Shown: piece after piece, positions 39,791 to 50,895 of the stretch
How positions within the stretch are numbered: position 1 is the stretch's first letter
How the letters are laid out: each line of letters starts with the position of its first letter
Assembly (NCBI RefSeq): GCF_000002995.4
Contig: NW_025062476.1
Coordinates: 734,501-798,500 of the forward strand
DNA from: Brugia malayi
Taxonomy: Eukaryota; Nematoda; Chromadorea; Rhabditida; Onchocercidae
Length of the DNA: 64,000 nt
Direction of reading: 5' to 3'
Made by a program: the position numbers and the translations under genes
The notes under the pieces: generated by a model
Database searches by the model: none
The model's input: the letters and a program-made list of their open reading frames with translations, nothing else
Told to the model about the DNA's origin: nothing

Positions 39791-41325
39791 TTAAAATTAT
39801 GTATAATATTAAAGAATGTATAAAATATATATATGTGCAATAAAATTCTTTTATTTAATATAAAATTTTATAATAAATGTCATTCAGTTTCTAACAAAAG
39901 TAAATTAATGTAAATATTTTACAAATAATATAAAGCATTAAAACAAAAAAACAGAAAAAAAAAAGGAATTAATAAATTTTGTTAATTTATAAAATTATTT
40001 TTTTTTTTAAAATGTAGAAAATAATTTCATTTCAAATTTTCATTTATTATTTATAATTTTTCAAACTATTAGAAATTTTCGTAACACTACGAATAACTAT
40101 AATTAATGGAAGAGACAAATGTTTTGAATAATTTTGAGAGAAGCAAAATTAATAGTTGAAAATTCTATTTTCAAATTCTATTGAAAATTCTATTTTCAAT
40201 TATTAATTAAATTGTTACAATCATAAAATAAACATCATTAGGTAAAAATATTATTTCAATATGCATTTGTTATTATATTAATATTAAAAAAAGAAAAAAC
40301 GAACTTATTATTATTATTTAATTTCTTTATTATTATTATTTAATTTCTTTACTATTATTATTATTTAATTTCTTTATTGTTATTATTATTTAATTTCTTT
40401 ATTATTATTATTATTATTTAATTTCTTTATTGTTATTATTATTTAATTTCTTTATTACTATTATTATTATTATTATTATTTAATTTCTTTATTATTATTA
40501 TTCAATTTTTTTATTATTATTCTATTTGATTCCCAAAAATTTTTTATTATTTAATTCTTAAATTATTTATTTTTTTTTAAATTAATTTCAATTTTTCTAA
40601 TCAGTTCAGAAAAAAAAAATAAAGGAACATTTTCATTTAATGCAAAATTTTTAGTAATATTTTAAATTTAAATACAATCATATCAGATATGATTAATTGT
40701 TGTTTTTAATTTTTTAATTTTATATTTAAACTTTTATTCTACCTATGTTCCTTTTTTTCTCAATAATTGAATAAATATTTCATTATTCTTTCCTTTTCTT
40801 TTTCAAAAATAAAAGAAAAAGAAAAGCAAAAATGAAAATAAAAACATAAAATATGTCCTAATGAATTCACCAAGGTAATCATTAATTAATTAAACAAATT
40901 ATAAAAAAATAAAAATTGAAAATTTTTATTTAAAAATAAGAGAAAGAATAGCAAATGTAAAATTTGTATTGCAAAGTTTTTTTTTTTTTTTTGTTAGTTA
41001 ATTGTTTTCTTAACAAAAAAAGTATAAATTTTATTTTATTTCAGAAAAAAGAAACTTTTTGATTTTTTTTAGGAGTTTTTTTTTTTTTTTTTGTAAATTA
41101 AACAAAATATTATAATTTGAATATTTTAATGAAAAATAAAATTTAAAAAAATAAAAAAAAGAGTAAATTCTAAAATTCAATGATTAAAAATCGTAAATTG
41201 AATACTTTTTAATGAAAAAATTCAAAAAAAAAAAGGGTAAATAAATGAGTTTGCAAAAAGTTGAAAAGGTAAATGGAAGAAGAATGAATTTGAGAAGATA
41301 ATGACAAAGGTGCAAATTGAGGAAA
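39791..41325. other. Gene-poor AT-rich region
   Basis: No gene was seen. A block at 40300-40520 repeats (TTA)n separated by 'tttaatttct', about eight units of 20-30 bp. Confidence 0.6.
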
Positions 41326-41424
41326 TGAGAGAGAGAGGGAGAGAGAGAGAGGGAGAGAGGGGAAGAGAGAGAGAGGGAGAGAGGGGAAGAGAGAGAGAGA
41401 GAGGGAGGGAGGGAGAGAGAGATT
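41326..41424. repeat. (GA)n-rich purine tract
   Basis: About 100 bp of GAGAGAGGGA-type purine repeat on the plus strand. It is complementary in type to the CT tract at 41705-41805. Confidence 0.95.
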
Positions 41425-41695
41425 GAAGGTTGTGATGAGCAGGTAAAATGAGTTAGAATTTAAGGTATGAGAGAAGAGTTGAAAGATGATGGATGTATGA
41501 GAAGAGGTCACAATTGAAAAGGTCAAAATTGAAAGAGTAGAAAGGTCAAAAATGAGAGAATGGAAAAGATGAAAGAGAAGAGAGGTAAAATGAGAAAAGG
41601 TTTAATAGCAAATAATAATGAATGCTAGAAATTATTCATTCCTACTTTATCACATTACATTGTGAAGGGAAAAAGTTACTTGAAATTTCCACTCC

Positions 41696-41806
41696 CACAA
41701 AAATACCTCTCTCTCCCTCTCTCTCTCCCCCTCTCTCTCTCCCACAAAAATACCTCTCTCTCCCTCTCTCTCTCTCTCCCACAAAAATACCTCTCTCTCT
41801 CTCCCT
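41696..41806. repeat. CT-rich array with 'cccacaaaaatacctctctc' units
   Basis: Three copies of a 35-50 bp unit combine CCCACAAAAATACC with a variable CT tract. Confidence 0.9.
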
Positions 41807-41854
41807 CGTCACCTTGAAGTATGAAAAAAAAAAAAAAAAATGAAGTGAAATCGA

Positions 41855-42137
<283 letters not shown>

Positions 42138-45100
42138 TTTGATTTTATGAATTAGTATGTATACATGAATTTATAATTGATAATGTAATAATGGTTGTAA
42201 GAATTTTAAAACATTGGAAAAGTTATGGAATTTTCAGTAAAGAAGAAAGATGAGAGAGAGAGAGAGGGAGAGGAAGAGAGAGAGAGAGAGAGAAAAGACG
42301 AACAGAAATTTAATGGAAAACTATGATGGCGCTATTTGACAATAGAGAAATCAATGGCTGTAGAAATTTTAAAAATGATATAGGCGTATTTGTACCATCA
42401 ACCAAACACATATCATATTGATTTTGTCTTTAGGAAGAAAAGGAAAGAAAGGAAAGGAAAAATTTTTTTAATTTTATCAAATATAAATGCTATAAAGGAT
42501 TTTTTATAAAAAAAAATGAATGAATGAATGGAAGTGTAAATTTAAATTTTCTTAGTGATTTAAAAAAATAAACTTTTATTAGTTATTGAATAAAAACTAA
42601 TAAAAACATTTTTGCTTATTTCTTTTGTTTTATAATTAATAAATTTGTTCAATTTTTCAATTTTTAATAATATATTAAATTTGTTTAATTTTTTGTTTTA
42701 TTAATTTTTTTTTTTTTTTTTTTTTTAAATGAATTTAATTATTTTGGTAATTATGTTTGTAAAAAAATGCAAAATTTGAAGATTTTTTTTCATAAAATTC
42801 AATCATAATTTATGCGAATAAATAAGAAGAATATAAATTAAAAATTGGAAGAATTTTTGAATAATAAAATTAAAAACTAAAATTAAAAAGTAATTCAAAT
42901 TATACATTATGATATTATGTTAATTATTTACAAACATCGATAAAATATTTTTTTCTTTTTATTTTGCTATCATTTTTATGATTTCAATAGAATTTTTTTG
43001 GAAAGGAGCAAAATAATAAATCTAATTTCAAAGATTAAAAATAAAATATTATGCCTTTAGGTGCTTTTAGATTTTTTTTTCTCTAAATATTTCGCTTTTT
43101 TTAATAAATAAAAAAAAAAATTTTTTTTCATCAACAATATTAATTTTAATTCCGTTTAAATCAAAGAATAATTTTATAATTTTTTTTTTCTGTTAAATTT
43201 TATTTATTGAATTTTTTTTTAAATTAAAACTCAATTTTTTTGGCTTTTTTTTTAAAATAAAACCTTAATTTATTAAAAAAAAAGTTTACTGGCTTGAATT
43301 CGTCAAAACATGAGCTATATTTTAATTTGCATTTCTTTTTTTTTTTTAAATTAAATTGAATTTAATTTATTTTTGCACTTTTTTTTTAAAAAAAAAAAAA
43401 AAATTAATGCTAACGAAAGAGAATGAAAATTTGAGATAGAATAGAAGGAAAATATTAACAGAAAGTAATATTTATTGAATTATTGACAAAAGAGATGTAT
43501 GAAGGGAAGTTTGAACATAAAATTGAAAGGAATAATTAATCATCATGTTTAATTAATGATCTTTCACTTATCACCTTTCATTTATATTAAAATTTAATCA
43601 ATAATACTGATCTCAACAAAAAAATATCTTGTGATCGTTATGATATAAAAAAGCTTCGTATTATTTTGCAATGAAAAAAGTTTCGATATCTTAAATTGTA
43701 AGTTTAAATTAAATTTAAATTTTTTATCATGTAAATTAAATTTAAATTTTTTTATCATTAAATTAATTTTTTTTTCGCTTATTTTTAATAATGAAAAAAG
43801 GTTGCAGCTGTATATTCATTATAGTAAATCAAAATTTAAATATAGTTAAATACTTTTTTAACAATCAAATTTTCAAGAATTGTAATATTCATTAATAATT
43901 AAATGATACTGTAATCAAGTTGGCAGTGTTGAAAAATAAAACTTGAAAATAGCATTAAAATAAAAAAGAAGAAAGAAAAAAGAAACTGAAAAAATTAAAA
44001 ATAGTTCAGCAGAAAGAAATTTGAATGATAATCATTAAACAGAATTTTATCCGATTATCGTTATCATTAATGCTATTATCGCTTATCATTATTGTTATCA
44101 TGATCATTAAGACTTCCAATTTGCTAAATTTTTTTGTTTACTAAAAGCTATTTTCAAGGGATGGAAAATTTTTAAAGATAAAAAAAGTTTTATGTATACA
44201 ATGGATGAATGAATGAATGTTAGATAGGGTTAGTAAAGTGTTTGCAGTTAACACTGAGTGATTTTGTGATCAATGTGAAATGGATGTGTTAAAGGTCATA
44301 GGTTAAAGAAATTAAGAAATAATTTGAAATAAAAAAAGAAATTATTCATTGAATTATATTATCACTTTTATCCAGTGAAGAGATAAAATAATAATGATAG
44401 ACTTAGAAATAAGAATTGGCTTAATTAAAAAATTAATTCTAAAAATGACTTAACAAAAAATTAATTACTCAAATATTTTGATTAACTTTTGATTTTCAAG
44501 AAAAAAATTTTTTTTTTAAAAAAAAATGGAAAAGGAAAAAGAAAAGAAAAGAAAAGAATGTTTCAAAGCAAAACTGTTATCATATTTTCAGGAAAAAAAA
44601 AAAAATTACAATCATTGTGATTTAATGTAGAATCCAATTAAATTATTACTAAAAAATATTCAAATCCGTAATTTCAGAAAAAAAAATAAGATTTGCAGTA
44701 TTTTAGAAAAAAAAGTATACCATATTAAATATTAAAAAGAAAAAATGAAATTTAATGCAATATTATTTCTTATCAAACATAATTGATTCAGTGGGAAAGC
44801 AATTTAAATAAATAAAGAAAAAAAAAGTTAAGAATAAGAAATATTCCTAAAACTAATTTTTAAATGAACTTTTTAAATTTTTAATAAGCAAATTTTTCTT
44901 ATAAATGTTTATTTGAGAAAGAATATGCTAACAAATTAGATTCTTTTTTTTTTTTTTTTTTTTTTTTTTTTGCACACTACCTTTTTTCAGATATAACTTT
45001 TATTAGCTTTTTTTCTAATTTAAAAAAGTTTATTAAGATATAAATCTTTTAGCAATCTAATTTGTTATAATGAATTTTAAAAAGTTTGAAGCAACGACAA

Positions 45101-46980
45101 AAAAAAAAAAGCAAAAATTGCTTAATAAGATTTATGAAAAATAAAACGGATGAAAATTTCATTTGAAATAGCAATTCATAAATATTGAAAGTAAAGTAGT
45201 AACCTGTAATAAATCTTAAAAAACATTAATTTATATTTTAATGTGTATGCATGAAAGTATTAGCAACTTTTTCTTAATTAATCAAAATTTGATAAAATGA
45301 AATTTTATATTAAAAATAAAAAAAGTTTTACCAAAAATTTGAAATTAAACACTTAATCAGATAGCAATTCAGGTGAAATATGACATGGAATAATTTAGCT
45401 AATACTTGCCTTTCAGTTTATTATTATCAAAAGTTTTTATTGAAATTTAGAAATTATCATTTCGTTGAGAATTATTACTGATTGCTTTCCTTTCATTGTA
45501 ATTTCATCATTTGACATATTCAAAAATACAACAATCAAGTACATTTATTTATTTAAAAAAATATTTTACTTTTCTGAAAATTAAAGGAAATATGAAATTC
45601 ACACAACAACAATCATCGAAACAAATTAATTAGTCCTCTTGGATGATGACACATTGAATAAATAGTTGCTTAATTAAACGACATGCAAAGCAATTTCTAA
45701 TTAAAAAATATACAAAATTATACCTTTTCAAGCAATAAATTATAAATTTTATCTTTTTGAAATATCTATTTTTATTATAAGATTGATTGTTTTTAATTTA
45801 AAAGAAGAAATCATCTATATTTAAAGAACGGTGATAAAAAAAAAAAAGTTAAAAAAAGAATATTCAATTTATTGTTTAACAAGAAAAAAAAAAAAGAAAT
45901 TGTCTTCAAACTATTCTACAATTTGATAGATTAAATTGCTCATTTTAAATGCAAAAATTTTAATGTTTAATGTTAAAAAATTTTAATGTTAAAATTTTTG
46001 CATTTAAAACAAAAAATAATTTTATTCATTTTTTTTTTGTTTTAACGCTAAATTGGATTTTTTAAATTAATTGTATTTAAAAGTTTAGCTTTGTTATGTT
46101 TTAATGAAGCAACTACTATACAATATTTTTTAAAAAAAAGTTTTTATAGATTTTTCTTTTTTTTTTTTTTGTTTGTTTGTATTATGTTAGCAGATCATAT
46201 TTGATGAAAGACTGGAAAAAATGTCAAATAATTTCAAGATAAATTTATGATATTGATGAACTTTAAACCATATAAATTATAATTTTAAATCGAATTTTAA
46301 AAATCATATTTTAATTATATTCATTATTTGATTAAAAAAACATGTAAATCAGAAGAATTCAAATAATTTCAGTGTATGAATTAATAAGCAAAATTAATTT
46401 TAATGTTAAAATTAAACTGAAAACAACAATTATTTTCATTCATTTTAACATTTAAGAGTGATATTTTTCGCAAATTTTTTTTTAAAGACAAAACCGCCTA
46501 TTGTTAGCTAATCATGCCTGATGAAAATGTGTTATCATAAGAAAAATGTCATATAAACACAAAATGAATTTATGATATTAATAAATTTTAATTTTATCAC
46601 TTTTTAAGCACAACAAAAAATCATATTTTAATCAAATTCATTGCTTAATTAAAAATTCAATTCTGAAGTGTTGATCCACTGATAAATTGATTAATGAATG
46701 ATATTATCTGATCACCTTGAACTTTTTTTTAATAGATAAAAAAATTAAAAAAATATCTCTTATTAATTTATGCATACAAATGACACAATTTTGTTAAATA
46801 CGACAATAAATTTTATAAAATCATCACATTGAAATGATAATAAAATGATAAAATCAACAAATAAACGATAATAAATATTATTCTGAACTTCATTTTAAGA
46901 TGAAAATTAATTTTATTTATTAATTTATTATTAAAATCTTTCAGCTAACGCATGGTTCACTTCAGTAAACAGAGGGTGAC
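42138..46980. other. Gene-poor AT-rich region
   Basis: No exon was recognised on either strand. There is a GA tract near 42252-42293. Two diverged copies of a segment of about 160 bp lie at roughly 46184-46345 and 46500-46665; both contain 'aatttatgatatt' and 'aatcatattttaat'. The rest is homopolymer-rich. Confidence 0.6.
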
Positions 46981-47060
46981 ACACCAATAACAGTTAAAAG
47001 AAAGGTGACAATTTGAGGGAAATTTATTGGATTGTTAGTATAATACTCACTTTGTTCAAC
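46979..47060. repeat. Left copy of a diverged direct repeat flanking the BEL/Pao structure
   Basis: The segment runs 'acaccaataacagt', 'ggtgacaatttga', 'ttggattgttagtataatac' and 'actcac'. A related segment lies at about 50557-50665 in the same orientation, with an extra block of about 35 bp. Confidence 0.6.
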
Positions 47061-48096
47061 TCTTTCCTATTATTGTGGAATGATGATAAAAGATTAAAAT
47101 TGAAATAACTATTTTTTGAATAAAAGAAGAACAAATCCGTCTAAGAGAAGAATTTGTCCTTTTTAAAGTGTTATTTATAATTTTAAATATAATATCTTAT
47201 TTTTTTGAAAATATTTTTAAAATATTATATGCGATTTAATTTTAATAACCTCCATGTTTTCCGATTCATAGCATCTTGGATATCAATAATACATTAGCAT
47301 TCCATAACAGATTTTTCTTATACAATTTTATTTCTTTTAATTCGGTGCATAATTTCATTTCCTCTAATTGTGTCCATAATTTTCATTCTTGTTTTTCTAT
47401 AAGTATAATTAATATAAATAAATTTGAAAAATTTCGGGACTTTTTCGACCAAATTTGAGATATATATTTTTGAAGCCTTTTGCCATAATTCTTATTACTT
47501 TTGAAACAATCTTGCAATTTCAAAGTTATCATTTAGCTTAGAAATTAAGAAGCTATCATTTATCAAACACGGTTTTAAACTGATCTGAATGTTATAATAG
47601 CTCAGCTAATTCCTTTCTTAATTTTAGCGACAACAAAATATTATAAACTAAATTTATTTATTGACTTTTTTAGAAGTGAAATTGTTTATGATGGAAAAGA
47701 AATGCAAAATTGTACCATTCATCCCTTTTCTCTCCTTTTTAAAATGCGGAATTACCGTTTTATGGCACAAAAAACTTTTGATGTAATTGCCGAAAAAATC
47801 AAAATAATTTAATAATGTGTTGGAATAGTTCTATATTGAATCCATGTTTCTCGAATATTCCTTAAATATATGTCAAACTGTTTCAATTTCATATCTCAGA
47901 GGAAAAACATAAACTTTGTGTATTGCTTGAAATGTTGTAAATTGCTTTCAATTTTATTGTTCTAACATTTAAACTTATATTTTACTGTTAACATTTCAGC
48001 TTGTAAATTCATCGTTTCAATAACTTCCCATTGCAGTGTTCCACTTTGACAGTCACCATTGTAACAAACGTTATAAACCAGCTCCCACTATATAAT
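47061..48096. other. Unassigned flank left of the inverted LTR structure
   Basis: It is less AT-rich than the region to the left. A 60-codon plus-strand frame (47276-47458) has no recognisable family. It may be old transposon or intergenic DNA; I cannot assign it. Confidence 0.4.
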
Positions 48097-48631
48097 CGCG
48101 AAAACTTCTAACCAATTTCATAGTATCATAAATCATCTCTCCTTTTTAAATTGTAAACAATCCTACGGTATTCATACATGTAATTTTAATCTCCTTTTTG
48201 TAAACACCTCCAATTCTTTATGCATATAATTTTTTCTGTAAAATTGAAATTAGCTTTCATTTTAATCTCTTCATTGTAAACACTTCCAATTCTTCACACA
48301 TATAATTTTCATGTAAAATTGAAATTAGCTTTCATTTTAATCTCTTCGTTATAAACACTTCCAATTCTTCACACATGTGATTTTTATCTTAGACACGCCC
48401 AATTCTCACTCATATAAATTCAATTCTAATAAACAAAAAGGATGCATTGTCATTATTGTCGACTACTTTCTGTTAACCAATATCAATTCCTCCGATCTTC
48501 ATTATTATAAGTTTCTTCTCTCCTTTTACTGCCCTGTTTATTAATACTACGTTTGCGAAAAATAAAGGCTTATTAATCCTTCTACTGTATTGCAAACAAT
48601 TCGAATATCAACCAACAAACCCTTCACGACA
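48097..48631 (+). mobile_element. BEL/Pao LTR, left copy (plus orientation, 5' end missing)
   Basis: It matches the reverse complement of 49742-50200 almost throughout. It ends in ...CACGACA, the expected LTR end (CGACA, complementary to the TGTCG start seen in the right copy), followed by a spacer of about 11 bp and a primer-binding site. Compared with the right LTR it has one extra copy of an internal tandem unit of about 83 bp, and it lacks roughly the first 18 bases. Confidence 0.8.
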
Positions 48632-48642
48632 AAAAAATTTAT

Positions 48643-48659
48643 TGGTGCCACGAGCCGGG
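48643..48659 (+). other. Primer-binding site, left (tRNA-type)
   Basis: TGGTGCCACGAGCCGGG. Its complement ends in CCA, as a tRNA 3' end does. It sits just after the left LTR and faces the identical site at 49714-49730. Confidence 0.75.
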
Positions 48660-49710
48660 GTTGTATCGTTGTTTTTGTTCCGGTTTGGTAGTTGTAGATT
48701 TAATATTGATTTGAGTGAGTGAATGTTGACAGTTTCTAATCTGTTCATTCAAATTAACTAAACTTGTTAAAAAGTTTCTTAGTTTGAGAATTAACCAAGG
48801 CATGTCCTTCTTCTTATGTTTATATATTTTATTCAATATCCATAATGGCAACTTTTTCTCGATCAAAATTTCGATATTTGAGTGTTCGAGGCTTTCTCCT
48901 AGAGCTTCTAACTGCGTAGTACTCGTTCTATATTTTCAATTGTTCCAATTCATTCTCTTTCATTTCGTTTAATTGATTGGAGTTCGTTGTATAGTAATGT
49001 TGTTACTATTGAGTGATCGCCATATTTCTCATTGAGCAGTCTTGTGATAACTTCATAATTCTCTGGAGCTATATCATATCCAGATATTGCTTGTAGAGCC
49101 TTTCCTTTAAGACATGAGTACAAGTAATTCAATTTTTGTATTTCTGGAATCGCTTGTGTGTGGACTGCTGCGTTAAAACTGCTCCAAAATTGTCGCCATT
49201 GTCTAGGGTATTCATCGAAAGTAGGGAGCGATAAATGAGGAAGATTTACATTAATATTTGAAGAAGGAGTAAATTTTGCCTCTTCTTTTGTTTGTTTGTT
49301 CGTCAACTCCTTTGAGAGTTGTTTTAAGTTCTGGTCGACTTCATCCTTGTGCACTGTTAGTGTTATTACCACTTCCTTTCCTTCGTGTAATAATTGAAAT
49401 ATTCCTTGGTCACCTTCTGTTACTGTTTTGTATTTTTCTTCCTCTTCTTCTCTTCTTTTCATCGTGACGATTTGTTGAGTATATGTGAACCATCGTTGAT
49501 ATCGTTGATAGATTCAAGTGTAGTTACGCATAACTGGTTTCTTCGAAGTTTATCTTCTAACACTCTTTTTCTTATTAAATAAAAATCTTCTTTTTCTTCT
49601 ATTGTCATACTTGGTTTTGGAGATTTGATCTCCAGTTGATTTACTTCTTTAAGAAAACTGACTAAACTTTCCTTTGCCGGTTGAAAGCTCGCAATAATGT
49701 GGCTTGACAT
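48660..49710 (-). pseudogene. BEL/Pao gag fragment, broken
   Basis: The gag-type frame starts at ATG 49710, just after the primer site. It runs to a TGA at 49459-49461, continues in another frame from 49462 to 48950, and again after a further disruption to about 48660. Recognisable pieces are the BEL/Pao gag (DUF1759-type) block LPTFDEYPRQWRQFWSSF, LNYLYSCLKGKAL, then NEKYGDHS, and later LEALGESLEHSNIEI and KLPLWILNKIY. Gag would package element RNA. It is cut at about 48660, exactly where the opposite-facing primer site and LTR begin. No protease, reverse transcriptase or integrase follows. It is not functional. Confidence 0.85.
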
Positions 49711-49713
49711 GTT

Positions 49714-49730
49714 CCCGGCTCGTGGCACCA
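49714..49730 (-). other. Primer-binding site, right (tRNA-type)
   Basis: The minus strand reads TGGTGCCACGAGCCGGG, identical to the left site. It sits about 11 bp inside the right LTR, in the normal position before gag. Confidence 0.8.
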
Positions 49731-49741
49731 ATAAATTTTGT

Positions 49742-50218
49742 TGTCGTGAAGGGTTTGTTGATTGATATTCGAATTGTTTGCAATACAGTAGAAGGATTAA
49801 TAAGCCTTTATTTTTCGCAAACGTAGTATTAATAAACAGGGCAGTAAAAGGAGAGAAGAAACTTATAATAAGGAAGATCGGAGGAATTGATATTGGTTAA
49901 CAGAAAGTAGTCGACAATAATGACAATGCATCCTTTTTGTCTATTAGAATTGAATTTATATGAGTGAGGATTGGGCGTGTCTAAGATAAAAATCAAATGT
50001 GTGAAGAATTGGAAGTGTTTACAACAAAGAGATTAAAATGAAAGCTAATTTCAATTTTACAGAAAAAATTACATGCATGAAGAATTGAGGTGTTTACAAA
50101 AAGGAGATTAAAATTACATATGTGAATACCGTAGGATTGTTTACAATTTAAAAAGGAGAGATGATTTATAATACTATGAAATTGGTTAGAAGTTTTCGCG
50201 AAATTATAATTCGCGACA
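49742..50218 (-). mobile_element. BEL/Pao LTR, right copy (minus orientation, full length)
   Basis: 477 bp, starting TGTCGCGAATTATAATTTCG on the minus strand and ending CACGACA, so it has TGTCG...CGACA termini. It carries two internal tandem units of about 83 bp ('gaagaattggaagtgtttac'-type). It is the 5' LTR for the gag fragment 48660-49710. Confidence 0.85.
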
Positions 50219-50895
50219 GGTATGGCTCGGTTGCGAGATGTCTAGCTTGCTTGTATCTTTAAATGTTTTATAATTAAGTTGCATTTTTGTGTTATGTATC
50301 AATTTATTATTGTAATGTTGCATAATATTTAATTTTAATCTAAGGTTTAATTACTCAAGTTTGAGTTTGAGGTTTGAATAATAAAATGTTTCACGAAGAC
50401 TCCCACAGTACACGTACACAGAACGGAACCAGTGCAAATTCGAGATTCTACCAGTATCGAGGACAAAGAAGTCAACGATCTGAACCATCAAGAAAGGAAG
50501 CTACTTTGTTTCACAAGGAAACAGGGCAGTAAGAAAGAAATTCTAAATTTGTTTTACACCAGTAACAGTAACACTGCTGAAGCGAAAGGGAAGCGATAGT
50601 TGAGAGAAAGTGTGACAATTTGACGAATATTTGATGGACTGTTGGTGTAGTAATACTCATTTTATTTATTTATTTATTTTTTCTATTGTATAACAATAAA
50701 GTTAGCGAAATTATAACAACAAAAATATCCAAAACTTTCAAAACTTTTCCTACATCGATTAATCTTCAAGAAGCGATATAGAATGCTGCACGATGATCTC
50801 ATTAATTTATCGAACGGACATAGCAATTATTGCCAATATTCCCACTTAATCGTCTCCATGGGATATTGTTTGAAAATTTGACCAAATGAGCCAGA
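50219..50895. other. Flank between BEL/Pao structure and SRSX gene
   Basis: The base mix is more even than in the intergenic DNA around it. Positions 50557-50665 hold the right copy of the direct repeat at 46979-47060. The remainder may be another old LTR element, but I see no coding match. Confidence 0.4.
50557..50665. repeat. Right copy of the diverged direct repeat
   Basis: It shares 'acaccagtaacagta', 'gtgacaatttgacg' and 'tggactgttggtgtagtaat' with 46979-47060. An extra purine-rich block (gcgaaagggaagcga) is inserted. Confidence 0.6.
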
